Source: Cladorhizidae sp. MBARI D1340-BT2 (lineage: Eukaryota > Porifera > Demospongiae > Poecilosclerida > Cladorhizidae). From it: a DNA stretch of 64,000 nucleotides. Below are positions 47,412 to 59,814 of this stretch, one piece after another. The translations under genes were made by a program, and so were the position numbers. Location of the stretch: positions 27,867,312 to 27,931,311 of the forward strand of contig JAQNBH010000009.1 of NCBI GenBank assembly GCA_028752905.1. The letters are read 5' to 3'. The notes beneath the pieces were generated by a model that made no database searches, was not told where the DNA came from, and saw nothing but the letters and a program-made list of their open reading frames with translations. Positions within the stretch are counted from its first letter, which is position 1, and each line of letters begins with the position of its first letter.

Positions 47412-48141
47412 TTAACCAGAAAGGGTTTTTAGGAAAAACTGTCTGGAATCGCTCAATCTTGTGCAAACGGGCACATTAGCTTCCTTTTCAACATTATAGA
47501 ACTATTTCTACTCTTTAAATGACAGAAAACGTCTTTTTGTGACAAATCTTCACTTTTTAACCTATATTTTGCAATCTTTTTGAGTGTTTTGAGGAAAAAC
47601 TGGCTCAATCTCTTCAAAATGTGCACAGCTTCCACTTCAACATTATGGAACTGTTTCTACTCTTTAAATAACAGAAAACATCTTTTGGTGAGAAATCTCC
47701 CCTTTTTAACCAAAAGAAGCTCCTATTGTGACGTTTTTGAGGGTTTTGAGAAAACCCTCATATGCTCATATCTCATAGATATGAGCACATTAGCAACATT
47801 ATGGGACAATTTCCACTCTTTAAATGACAGAAACATCTTTTGGTGAGAAATCTCACCTTTTTAACCGAAACAAGCGGAAATTTTTGTGTTTTGATAAAAA
47901 ACCTTCGGAAATCAGTCATTCTTGTAAAAATGGCTTCCTTTTCAACATTATTGAACTCATTCTACTCTTTAAACGACAGAAAATATCTTTTGATGAGAAA
48001 TCTTACGTTTTTAACCAAAAGAAGCTATATTTGGCTCCAATTGGGACATTTTAGAGCGTTTTGAGGATAAACTGTCTGAAATCGCTCTATCTTGTCAAAA
48101 TGGCACAATAGCATACTGTTCAACATTATGAAACTCTTTAA
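47412..48141. repeat. ~150-185 bp satellite, array 4
   Basis: About five forward monomers between the facing 5' ends of elements C and D. TTAACC sites recur every 148-156 bp. Confidence 0.9.
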
Positions 48142-50653
48142 CCGATTAAACGCTGTAAGCGCCATATGGCACGAGACCTTACATCCTTCACCACACAAAA
48201 ATATATAAAATGAACCGTTACGAGCTAACAGCCCCGGTTGGGTTCTGCACATGCCTAGTAGACTAGAGAACGTCACAAAAATGATTATTTCTGGTTGATG
48301 CATCGTGCAACAAAAATTCTGCGGTTGAACGCCATTTTTGTTGGTCGAGCTTTTTTTTAAAACTGCTCAAAGATGCTCTCCTGTGAGGACGTTATTTCTC
48401 AACTTTTAGCCGACGATTCTGGCGATTCTGGGTCAGATTCATTTGGGGAAGAAGGCGAAGACATCTATGCATACCGAGGAAACACTCTGGATCCAGTTGC
48501 TCTAAGAGAAGAGGCGCGCTTGGATGGACTTCTCGATTGTAAGTTTCTTCTAACCTTAGCGCTTCATAGCCTTTGTTTACCATAGTCAACTGAGAGTGTA
48601 CTATTGCCAAATACTAGCTTATTCTGTTGGTATTCCAAATTCAGACAGGATAGTTATAGAAAAAAAGTTATAGCTAAGAGTGTAGGTTGGAGTTGTTGAG
48701 TTGATTTTCATTTGAATTTGAATATTCAAATGTTGACCACAAACTTGATATATATATATATCTTGTTTTTCCCACCCTCCCCACTACTTTTCTTACAGCA
48801 TCAGATGATGAGAGTGGAGATGAGGCATCTATGACTCCTTTTGTTACATTGGAGGATGAGGAAGCCTTGCCTGAAGTCTCTACAGGGCGTGGGAACACGA
48901 CTGGTGCTGGAGTTGTGCGAGGGAGAGGCGGGCGAGGGAGTACTGGCCAAGGGGGAAGCAGCTCAAGTGGTAGTGGAGTCGTAAGTGTTGCTAGTGGTCC
49001 TCCAAAAGGTACTGGTAGTAGGCGGGCCAGAGGTTATAGGCGTGTGCGAGCATCTGGCACTGGTTCTGTCCGAGCATCCGGCACTGGTTCTGCCCAAGCA
49101 TCTGGCACTGGTTCTGCCCAAGCATCTGGCACTGGTTCTAGGCTAACTGAGGTCACAGGTAAGTGGGAAATAAAGGAGCCAACTCCTTTGAAATTGGACT
49201 ATACAGCAACAGCTGGTCCAACTTCTTCATTGCTTGGTGCATCAAGTACATTTTTAGATGCATTTTACCTTTTTTTTACTCTTGAAGTGTGGGAACTCCT
49301 AGTAGCAGAGACGAACAGTTACGTTTCTAGGATGGCTAGTCTCTCCAGGCCATGGGTAGATACTAATATAGAGGAAATGAAAGCTTTTGTAGGAGAATGT
49401 TGATAATAATGGGAGTTTCCACACTTCGATACTTAGAATTATACTGGTCCACTAATCACTCGGATTTGTCTGGATCTTTGGTTCGTAAAGTAATGCCTAG
49501 GACTCGGTTTTTGGAGCTAATGCGTTATGTACATGTAAATTCTATTGTTGGTTACAAATTTGATAGAAGCTTGTTTATTGAATTCATTTATTTTGTTTTC
49601 TTCTGTCCGAGCTCCAATATCAGTAAAGAAGGGTTATTATCTAGACGCTAGGATTGTTCTAGCTAAATCTTTGATTGGTTCTTTCTCTTCTCGGCAGCGT
49701 GCAGGTCAACGTTGTAGTCAGGCAAATAGTCAGCTAGATCGCCTCAATTTAAAACTAGGTCATTTCCCACAGTGCTGTGCAAAGAAGCGCTGTGTAGTTT
49801 GCATTAGTAAAGGTTACAGGCATGAGGCAAGGTCCCAGTGTTGTTTTTGTAAGGTTCCTTTGTGTGGTGGATCAACAGGCCGTGACTGTTTTCGTAATAC
49901 CATACCTTGGTGGACTATCAGTAATGTTTATGCACCCCCTGCTCCTTTCTGTGCTTCTCTCTTGTTCCCTGCTCCTTCGTCTACTTCTCTCTTGTTCCCT
50001 GCCCCTTCGTCTACTTCTCTCTTGTTCCCTGTCCCTTCGTCTACTTCTCTCGTCTCTCCAGTATTCAAGTGTTATTCTTATCCTGGTATCTCATGTTTGT
50101 GTAGAATAAAAACATGGTGAAATATCATGCCGGAGACCAAGCAAGCTATACCCAAGACTGAGCAAGTTCTACTCTACCCGTGACAGCAAGACCGGAGCTC
50201 TACCCAAGACACTCCCTTACATAATTGTGTTTAATATTATGGTTTTATTCTAGTATGTGTTAGCATTTTCACTCTCTTATAATTTGTTTTTTGTATTATT
50301 ATGTATTAGCATTTTGATGGGGAAAACAACCCACTGGCTTTGCAGCTGGTAGAGGGTTTGTAAATAGATGCTCCATCTTGTGTTGGCATTATAATGTGTG
50401 TATAATAGTGTGAAAATATGAAAATATTCACCCCCAAGAAGATGACAAGGTTTTATAATGCTAGTTAGTTCTGCCCAGTTGGTAAGGAAGGCTCGATTTT
50501 TTTCAGGAAGTACAGCTATCATGTGGCTGAATATGACCCAAGTTTCAAGGGTATAGTCTCTGCAGAACGGAAGATATAAAAATAATAAGTAAAATACCTC
50601 GTTAATTCATGAATAATTTGCCCGCGGGTACTAGGAATACGGCGTGCAATCGG
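48142..50653 (+). mobile_element. piggyBac element D (2.5 kb, core-deleted)
   Basis: TTAA flanks at 48138-48141 and 50654-50657, with satellite resuming as TTAAATGACAG. Same tips and 5' palindrome (48159-48172, one mismatch) as C and E. Shorter than C and E by an internal deletion of about 760 bp. Confidence 0.9.
48373..49924 (+). pseudogene. piggyBac transposase D, deleted and frameshifted
   Basis: Exon 1 (48373-48538) is open and lacks the stop seen in C. Exon 2 starts at 48799. A 2-nt insertion at AGGAGAATG (about 49394) shifts frame after EEMKAFVG. Then a deletion joins VHVNSIVGYK directly to IEACLLNSF, removing the catalytic Asp motifs IDEAM, YMDNYYTS and GVDRADQ. The Cys-rich C-terminus follows (CCAKKRCVVCISKGYRH) with one more missing base near 49896 before the original TAA. 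Cannot make transposase, but keeps both ends, so it could be mobilised in trans. Confidence 0.88.
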
Positions 50654-51383
50654 TTAAATGACAGAAAATGTCTTTTGGTGAGAAGTCTTCAATTTTTTAC
50701 CGATTTGGGATGTTTGTAAGCGTTTTGAGTAAAAACTGTCTGAAATCGATCATTCTTGTCAAAATGGGCACAATAGCATCCTTTTCTTAATTATTGAACT
50801 GTTCAACTCTTTAAAGGACAGAAAACGTCTTTTGGTGAAAAACCTTAAATTTTTTACCGAAACAAGCTCCAATTGGGATGTTTATTTGAGTGTTTTGAGG
50901 AAAAACTGTCTGAAATTGCTCATTCTTTTATAAAATGGGAATTTTCAACATTATTACAGTAAATGTCTTTTGGTGAGAAATCTCAGTTTTTAACTGAAAG
51001 AAACTCTATTTTGCTCTTTGAGGAAAAAGTGCCTGAAATAGCTCAATTTTGTCAAGATGGCAAATTAGCACTATTTATTCATAAATGTCAGAAAATGTCT
51101 GAAAGAAGCTGTATTTTACTCCATTTGGGACGTTTTTATGCGTTTTGAGGAAAAACTGTGAAATCGCTGTCAAAATTGTGCACAACAGCTTTCTTTTAAA
51201 CATTATATAACTGTTTCTACTCTATAAATGACACTTGGTGAGCAATCTACCCTTATTAATTGACTGGTTCCAATTTGGACTTTTTTGAGCGTTTTGAAAA
51301 AAAACTCTCTGAAATCATTCATTCTTTTCAAAATCGGTAAATTGGCTTCTTTTTCAACATTATGGAACGATGCTGTTCTTTAA
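50654..51383. repeat. ~150-185 bp satellite, array 5
   Basis: Forward monomers between elements D and E, ending at TTAA 51380-51383. Confidence 0.9.
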
Positions 51384-51615
51384 CCGATTAAACGCCGTAA
51401 GCGCCATATGGCGCGAGACCTTACATCCTTCGCCACACAAAAATATATAAAATGAACCGTTATGAGCTAACAGCCCCAGTTGGGTTCTGCACATGCCTAG
51501 TATACTAGAGAACGCCACAAAAATGATTATTTCTGGTTGATGCATTGTGCAACAAAAATCCTGCGGTTGAACGCCATTTTTGTTGGTCGAGCTTTTTTTT
51601 TTTAACTGCTCAAAG

Positions 51616-53972
51616 ATGCTCTCCTGTGAGGACGTTATTTCTCAACTTTTAGCCGACGATTCTGGCGATTCTGGGTCAGATTCATTTGGGGGAGAAGGTG
51701 AAGACATCTATGCATACCGAGGAAACACTCTGGATCCAGTTGCTCTAAGAGAAGAGGCGCGCTTGGATGGACTTCTCGATTGTAAGTTTCTTCTAACCTT
51801 AGCGCTTCATAGCCTTTGTTTACCATAGTCAACTGAGAGTGTACTATTGCCAAATACTAGCTTATTCTGTTGGTATTCCAAATTCAGACAGGATAGTTAT
51901 AGAAAAAAAGTTATAGCTAAGAGTGTAGGTTGGAGTTGTTGATGTTGATTTTCATTTGAATTTGAATTTTCAAATATTGACCACAAACTTGATATATATA
52001 TATATCTTGTTTTTCCCACCCTCCACACTACTTTTCCTACAGCATCAGATGATGAGAGTGGAGATGAGGCATCTATGACTCCTTTTGTTACATTGGAGGA
52101 TGAGGAATCCTTGCCTGAAGTCCGTACAGGGCGTGGGAACACGACTGGTGCTGGAGTTGTGCGAGGGAGAGGCGGGCGAGGGAGTACTGGCCGAGGGAGA
52201 GGCGGGCGAGGGAGTACTGGCCAAGGGGGAAGCAGCTCAAGTGGTAGTGGAGTCGTAAGTGTTGCTAGTGGTCCTCCAAAAGGTACTGGTAGTAGGCGGG
52301 TCAGAGGTTATAGGCGTGTGCGAGCATCTGGCACTGGTTCTGTCCGAGCATCTGGCACTGGTTCTGCCCAAGCATCTGGCACTGGTTCTGCCCAAGCATC
52401 TGGCACTGGTTCTAGGCTAACTGAGGTCACAGGTAAGTGGGAAATAAAGGAGCCAACTCCTTTGAAATTGGACTATACAGCAACAGCTGGTCCAACTTCT
52501 TCATTGCTTGGTGCATCAAGTACATTTTTAGATGCATTTTATCTTTTTTTTACTCTTGAAGTGTGGGAACTCCTAGTAGCAGAGACGAACAGTTACGTTT
52601 CTAGGATGGCTAGTCTCTCCAGGCCATGGGTAGATACTAATATAGAGGAAATGAAAGCTTTTGTAGGAATGTTGATAATAATGGGAGTTTCCACACTTCC
52701 ATACTTAGAATTGTACTGGTCCACTAATCACTCGGATTTGTCTGGATCTTTGGTTCGTAAAGTAATGCCTAGGACTCGTTTTTTGGAGCTAATGCGTAAT
52801 GTACATGTAAATTCTATTGATCGTTTGTTGGTTACAAAGGGTAACCTGAATTATGATCGGCTTTATAAGGTAAGGAAGTTATTAGATTTGATTACTCCTA
52901 AGTTTGAGAGTGAATATACTTTGGATCAAGAGCTTAGTATTGATGAAGCTATGATTCCCTTTCAAGGTAGGCTTGGCTTCAAACAGTATATGAAGGACAA
53001 ACCAATAAAATGGGGGATAAAAGTGTTTGTCCTTTGTGATGCTAGGAATGGGTACATTTATCGGTTGCAGATTTATACAGGTAAGAACGTGGAAGTAGCT
53101 GATAAAACTGGTTTGTGTAGTAGAGTTGTTTTAGATTTTTTAGAAGGATTAGAACATAAGAACTTCCATGTGTACATGGACAATTATTATACTAGTCCTA
53201 ATTTACTAGTCCTAATTTATTTCAAACGCTTACAAGTAAAGGCTTTGGTGCATGTGGTACAGCTAGGTATACTAGGAGGAACTTTCCTCCAGATTTAGTA
53301 ACAAAAGCTTCGATTAGAAATAGAGGTTATTATGATTATAGGTCTAATGGTGCACTCCTGGCTTTAGTTTGGGTAGATAAACGGTCAATCTACATGATAA
53401 CTAATATACATCCCGCGGAAAATAATTTAGTACCTCCTACTGTAAAAAGGCGCAAAATTGATGGTTCTAGAGAGGATCTGCCATGTCCCCCATGTTTGCC
53501 TGATTATCAGTCATTCATGAGAGGTGTGGACAGAGCAGATCAGAGAATAGGCTACTATAATTTGGGTAGAAATTCTAGGAGATGGTGGAAAAGGGTTTTT
53601 TCGTATTTGATAGAAGCTTGTTTATTGAATTCATTTATTTTGTTTTCTTCTGTCTGAGCTCCAATATCAGTAAGGAAGGGTAATTATCTAGAAGCTAGGA
53701 TTGTTCTAGCTAAATCTTTGATCGGTTCTTTCTCTTCTCGGCAGCGTGCAGGTCAACATTGTAGTCAGGCAAATAGTCAGCTAGATCGCCTCAATTTAAA
53801 ACTAGGTCATTTCCCACAGTGCTGTGCAAAGAAGCGCTGTGTAGTTTGCATTTGTAAAGGTTACAGGCATGAGGCAAGGTCCCAGTGTTGTTTTTGTAAG
53901 GTTCCTTTGTGTGGTGGATCAACAGGCCGTGACTGTTTTCGTAAATACCATACCTTGGTGGACTATCAGTAA
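51616..53972 (+). pseudogene. piggyBac transposase E, frameshift and stop
   Basis: Exon 1 (51616-51781) and exon 2 (from 52043) are open as far as YMDNYYTSPNL. There a 14-bp direct duplication (ACTAGTCCTAATTT) shifts the frame and it ends at 53298. The old frame resumes with GFGACGTARYTRRNFPP and RGVDRADQRIGYYN, but a CGA to TGA change near 53656 stops it again after FILFSSV. The Cys-rich end runs to TAA at about 53972. The first and second Asp motifs lie before the frameshift, and the third after it. Confidence 0.88.
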
Positions 53973-53984
53973 TGTTTATGCACC

Positions 53985-54105
53985 CCCTGCTCCTTTCTGT
54001 GCTTCTCTCTTGTTCCCTGCTCCTTCGTCTACTTCTCTCTTGTTCCCTGCCCCTTCGTCTACTTCTCTCGTTCCCTGTCCCTTCGTCTACTTCTCTCGTC
54101 TCTCC
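53985..54105. repeat. ~30-bp minisatellite in 3' UTR of element E
   Basis: Units of CTTGTTCCCTGCTCCTTCGT plus CTACTTCTCT just after the transposase stop. Elements C (44715-44835) and D (49945-50065) have the same array with slightly different unit composition. Confidence 0.8.
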
Positions 54106-54700
54106 AGTATTCAAGTGTTATTCTTATCCTGGTATCTCATGTTTGTGTAGAATAAAAACATGGTGAAATATCATGCCGGAGACCAAGCAAGCTATACCCA
54201 AGACTGAGCAAGTTCTACTCTACCCGTGACAGCAAGACCGGAGCTCTACCCAAGACACTCCCTTACATAATTGTGTTTTATATTATGGTTTTATTCTAGT
54301 ATGTGTTAGCATTTTCACTCTCTTATAATTTGTTTTTTGTATTATTATGTATTAGCATTTTGATGGGGAAAACAACCCACTGGCTTTGCAGCTGGTAGAG
54401 GGTTTGTAAATAGATGCTCCATCTTGTGTTGGCATTATAATGTGTGTATAATAGTGTGAAAATATGAAAATATTCACCCCCAAGAAGATGACAAGGTTTT
54501 ATAATGTTGGTTAGTTCTGCCCAGTTGGTAAGGAAGGCTCGATTTTTTTACAGGAAGTAGAGCTATCATGTGGCTTAATATGACCCAAGTTTCATGGGTG
54601 GAGTCCCTGCAGAACGGAAGATATAAAAATAATAAGTAAAATACCTCGTTAATTCATGAATAATTTGCCCGCGGGTATTAGGAATACGGCGTGTAATCGG

Positions 54701-55325
54701 TTAAATGACAGTAAATGTCTTTTGGTGATAAATCTTCAGTTTTTAACGGAATGAAACTCTATTTTACTCCAATTGGGAGGGTTTTGAGGAAAAAGTGCCT
54801 GAAATAGCTTAATTTTGTCAAAATGCAATATTTCTCTTTAAATGTCAGAAAACGTCTGAAAGAAGCTGTATTTTACTCCATTTGGGACTTTTTTAGGCGT
54901 TTTTAGGAAAAACTGTCTGAAATCGCTGTCAAAATTGTGCACATCAGCTTTCTTTTCAACATTATATAACTGTTTCTACTCTTTTTAGGACACAAAACGT
55001 CTTTGGATGAGAAATCTTCCATTTTTAACCGTAACAAGCTCTATTTTGCTCCAATTGGGACGTTTTTGAGCAAAAACGGTCTATATCATGTAGAAATGGG
55101 AACATTTAGCTTCCTTTTCAACATTATCTAACTGTTTCTACTCTTTAAAGGACAGAAAACGTCTTAGGGTGATAAATCTCCCCCCTTTCAAACTCTATTT
55201 TGCTCAAATTGGGACGTTTTTGAGGTTTTTTAGGAAAAACTGTCTGGAATCGCTCATTCTTGTCAAAATGGGCACATTAGCTACTTTTCAACATTGGAAC
55301 TGTTACTACTCATTAAACGATAGTT
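54701..55325. repeat. ~150-185 bp satellite, array 6
   Basis: Last satellite block; the homology fades at about 55325 (CTCATTAAACGATAG). No piggyBac insertion follows. Confidence 0.9.
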
Positions 55326-55594
55326 ACAAATGCCTAACCATCCCAGAAGAAGCCTGTACAGCGTAACTCTTTCCATTCTAATGTTAGCTAGCACCTACAA
55401 TGCCATGCTCTCCTAGATGCTGCTGCATAAATCCAAGCAGGTGCATCTTCTTATAAAGAGTGATGACATTCTGAGGGATTTCAGGCTAGCCAGGTGCCTA
55501 TCCAGCTTGCAGCTTGGCTTGCAGAGACGGCAGTAAAGGTATGGAAGAGTCTGAAAGATCAGAATGCTCACTGTTTATGATGGCAATTTGTGAT
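55326..55594. other. no feature recognised
   Basis: Short single-copy stretch between the satellite and the 113-bp repeats. Confidence 0.4.
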
Positions 55595-55850
55595 TGTCAG
55601 TAAGTTGAACAAGACATGTAATCCTAGATTAAGATATACTGTAACTTACATGATGGTTTCATGAAATACATCTAGGTTGGACACAGAGAGCCAAGAGACA
55701 TGTAAATTAATTAAAGTTGATCAAGGCATGTAATCCTAGATTTAGATATACTGTAACTTACATACTATGACGATTTCATGAAGAGGGTTAGAAACAGAGA
55801 GCCAAGAGACACGTTCAAATAAATTGAAGTTGAACAAATCATGTCATCCT
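55595..55850. repeat. ~113-bp direct repeat, 2.3 units
   Basis: Units share CATGTAATCCTAGATT, AGATATACTGTAACTTACAT, ATTTCATGAA and ACAGAGAGCCAAGAGACA. The third unit is cut off by the trinucleotide array. Confidence 0.85.
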
Positions 55851-55857
55851 AGCCTGT

Positions 55858-56582
<725 letters not shown>

Positions 56583-56683
56583 CAAGAATAATAATAATAA
56601 TAAAATAATAAAATAATAAAAAAATGAAAAAAATGTAATTATGGTGGTCGTGGCTTCAAGTTCAGGCTCTTCAGAGTAGTTCT

Positions 56684-57900
56684 TCAGCAGCCAGGTAATT
56701 CCATTCCACAGTCACGATTGAACCGCTCACACTTTGGTGCTAGGCCAATGTGCAATGCCTCCTTCACTAAAAGTTCCTTCTCTCTTCTGGCCTGGTCCAA
56801 GATGGTGGCTTCCTCCCACAAAATAGGATGTGCATTATCCCATGCATGCTCAGCAATTGCAGACATCTCTTTATGACAATTTCTACAGGCATCTTGATGT
56901 TCTTTCACTCAGGTCTCCAGTCAATGCGGTACACAACACATGAGTGCATTCTAGCTGGTAAAACATCCTTCACACTGCTCAGTTGTGTCCTCAGAGGTCT
57001 TCCCAATATGAAGACGACTTTTTTGTTAAACTTCCTGCAGACCCTCCTGATGTCTTCACTCATCCCTGCTGCCTTCACTCATCCCTGCTGCATAAGGAAT
57101 CTCTATCATAGAATCCATCTTTTTTAGAACCCTCATTGCTTGTACTGTTGTATTCATCATCCTTTCTGCATTTAGAAGGTGAACGGTTCATGAAGGCTTG
57201 TGGATAACCATTCTCGATGAAGACTTTATTCATAGGATGTTCTTCCTTCCAAAGGTCCTCCTACTACTCTTCTGGCTCTATCATACAAGCTCTTCACCAC
57301 TCCTCTTTTGAAGTGGATGTGATGATGTGATCTATAATCAAGTTATCGGTTGGTATGCATACGTTTTCTAGACGGTTGCAGTCCTTCCTTTGTATAAGGC
57401 AGTCAAGAACGGGCAGCGATCCAGCCACTTCAAGTACCATGATAAACTTTATGGATGGCATGTTGTTGTTGAGATGGTGTACAAGTCCTGCTCATTTCCC
57501 TTCTTCAAAATGCAGAAGGTATCATCCACGTATCTCTTGGCTTTAGTGGGGCAGTTGTGAGCGCCAATTCCTCAAAGAATGCCACATAAAGGTTGTCTAC
57601 TACTGCAGATACTGGAGAACCCATTGCTACACCCTCTTGTTGCTCGTAGTGTTTTTCTAGAAACCTGAAGTAGGTGGATTTCAGGCACAATTCCAACATT
57701 TCAGAAATCCTGTCAGCCCCTAGTGTAGTCCTCTCCCTCAAGCTCTCATCTTTCGTCACAACATAACAAAAATTACTTCAACTGCCTCATCTATGGATGG
57801 GTCTTTGGATGGGATCCTGTATACTGTATTGCTAGTGTCAGGGAAATCACTCCTTGAATTTTCAAACAATAACCCACCATAACCAAAGAAACCACAAACA
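56684..57900 (-). pseudogene. Penelope-like RT and GIY-YIG relic (right arm)
   Basis: Minus strand. The RT part (57759-57505) has YYEQ-type EQQEGVAMGSPVSAVVDN. The middle region, absent from the left arm, includes LPVLDCLIQRKDCNRLEN and SLYDRARRVVGGPLEGR, typical of the region between RT and endonuclease in Penelope elements. The 3' part reads EHQDACRNCHKEMSAIAEHA through FNRDCGMELPGCW (56908-56684). The GIY-YIG start itself (YCIPC..YYIG) is lost between VVYRIDW and PE. Multiple frameshifts; not functional. Confidence 0.8.
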
Positions 57901-57943
57901 ACAGCTAACAGATCACTACACCACCACAATCCCAAGGAGGCAT

Positions 57944-58328
57944 TGTGATAACTGTTGTAGAGCAATATGCATATCAGGTGATTGTTAAGAAATACCTGTA
58001 TTGTAAGGCACCAGAGTGGGACTCTGGAGTTTTGTCTGATAGTTGTAAGTATATCAAGGTGTATGCTTACTTCCCTGACAGGGACAAAGAGATAGAGAGA
58101 GTCAACCTGAGGGGTGACATTGGAGTAAGGTCCTAAGTAGAGAGGACTGATACTTGTGTCACGGAGATCAGTGGTCTAGGTAGGGTGATTGATGGAGTAG
58201 CCAAAGCCTGGAGTACATAGGCATCGTGGGGTATTCACCCAGAGGTGTAGCTAACCGCTCGGGCTACAGCAGTACCATTTTCTTATTGATGAAGAAAGGT
58301 TTTAGATAAGGGTGAAATTTTCCCGTCA
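57944..58328 (+). mobile_element. LTR of Ty3/gypsy-like element (right arm)
   Basis: 385 bp beginning TGTGATAACTG and ending CCCGTCA, followed by GTGGTGGCAGCGGTGGGATC (primer-binding-like). Counterpart of 33880-34263. The leader continues to about 58437 and is then fused to a truncated mini-exon. The gag is gone. Confidence 0.65.
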
Positions 58329-58440
58329 GTGGTGGCAGCGGTGGGATCTCTTATAAAAAGGAGATCCTGGTCCAGCCAGTAGCTAGAGAAGAGGAGTTGC
58401 TTAGCTAGCTGGAGATACCCAGAGCATGGCCTTGTGGGTT

Positions 58441-58582
58441 GAAAAGGATTGAGCCTGTAGGATTAACCAAAAATCCCATTAAATTAAGCAAACAAACACA
58501 ACAATAGAGTGTTGGCTCACATGTGTGGCTGGAAGACCTTCTCCTGACAGGCTAACTTTTGGAATAGCCCTTGTAGGCAATC
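58441..58582 (-). pseudogene. mini-exon A7 with truncated B7 (right arm)
   Basis: A7 is 58582-58521 (62 nt, after TTTATCCAG, before GTGAGC) and reads GLPTRAIPKVSLSGEGLPAT, open. B7 begins at 58454 after CCTACAG (GCTCAATCCTTTTC), but is cut after about 14 bases, where the sequence jumps to the retroelement leader. So the Tyr motif is lost here. Confidence 0.55.
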
Positions 58583-59066
58583 CTGGATAAAAAAATGTGT
58601 GATCATGGAATGCATTCATACTGTGTAATACTATACAATCAATGTTTGGTGCCATACTGGAGTGGTGTAGTTTTAATACCCACTTTCCCCCAACAGGTGT
58701 CAAAAGAGTGCTGTGTGCATTTAAAACATATTTAAAACAATAGCAAAGTATATATTAAAATTGTAAGAGTCACCTTACTTTCTTGACTTACATCTTTGAA
58801 CATGAGCTGAGAAAAATAGGATATGAATAGACACGATATTTCATGTTTCACTTCCTTTGGTACATATTTCATTTTGAAATTATTGACCTAAAAAGTAGAT
58901 CCTTTATCTTGGATAACCCGAAGAAAAATATAACCTCTGTGTTTGTTGATCCTCTGTGTTTGTTGATTAATTTGCTGTGGGCACTTTTATTCTATGGACC
59001 AATTTCTTCCACATGGAAAAAAACACATTCAATAAAATCCAGTATTCCAAACTAAGTTACACATAC

Positions 59067-59234
59067 CAGAATTTGGACTGGCTTGTTCAGGGAAGGATGG
59101 AGTCTGAAAAATAGAACATTCATTAAATCAAGCAAACACAACAGTAGAATAATGGCTCACCTGTGTGGATCTTTTGAATGGAAGACCTGCTAATGTTCCA
59201 ATTTTTGTACCATCACTTGTAGGCAATCCAAGAT
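59067..59234 (-). CDS. mini-exon pair A4/B4 (right arm)
   Basis: A4 is 59234-59161 (74 nt, phase 1-0, after AACTTTAG, before GTGAGC). It contains LGLPTSDGTKIGTLAGLPFK before Arg-Ser-Thr-Gln and has an intact acceptor, unlike its left-arm counterpart. B4 is 59103-59067 (37 nt, after CAG, before GTATGT) and reads TPSFPEQASPNS. Both are open. No Tyr motif. Confidence 0.55.
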
Positions 59235-59679
59235 CTAAAGTTTGAAGAAATATACCAAGAATGCATTCATATTATGCAGGGACAATAAATCACAGCTGTA
59301 TAAAGGTATTGTAAATAGCAAATTGTAGTGCATATTATAAAGAACGAGTGGAACGTCAGAATTATATGACATTAAAAGGAGGTCAATGATTTCCATTTTT
59401 CACCACCTCCATCCTAATACACTATCAGTCCAGAGCTCCAAGTTTCTGTTTAACTTTGCACTAATACACAATAATCATAAGCCGAGTAAAATTAGAGAAA
59501 AAAAACAAAACTCAATATATATATTTATCGGCAATTCTTCATGTAATGGTTGTCAAGAGCTAGGGATTTAGAGTAGTAGTAGGTGTCTAGGCCTAGAGGT
59601 TCCTATTGATGACAAATATAAATTTTTGCTTTCTTTTCAATTTTTGGGTGATAAAAATTGAATATAGAAAAATTATGGT

Positions 59680-59790
59680 TTCATGGGTTCAAATTTAAGC
59701 TCTCAAGTGTGGCCACCCAGCAGCCAGGGAAGTCCACAATCACGATTGAACTGCTCTACCTTTAGTGCTTCGCTGTGCAATGAAAAGTAC
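59680..59790 (+). pseudogene. Penelope-like 3'-tail relic (right arm module)
   Basis: Inverted counterpart of 28280-28400, including GGCCACCCAGCAGCCAGGGA. Non-coding remnant. Confidence 0.45.
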
Positions 59791-59814
59791 CAGCAGTCTG
59801 AGATCATATGTTCA

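Larger units (their letters stand above)
51384..54700 (+). mobile_element. piggyBac element E (3.3 kb)
   Basis: TTAA flanks at 51380-51383 and 54701-54704. Tips are CCGATTAAACGCCGTA and (inverted) CCGATTACACGCCGTA. 5' palindrome GCGCCATATGGCGC at 51401-51414. Nearly identical to C, in direct orientation to D. Confidence 0.92.

Noticed and set aside
47453..48064. Frames such as FSTLWNCFYSLNDRKHLLVRN recurring across the spacer
   Set aside because: They recur because the satellite monomer is close to a multiple of three; there is no start, splice or family support.
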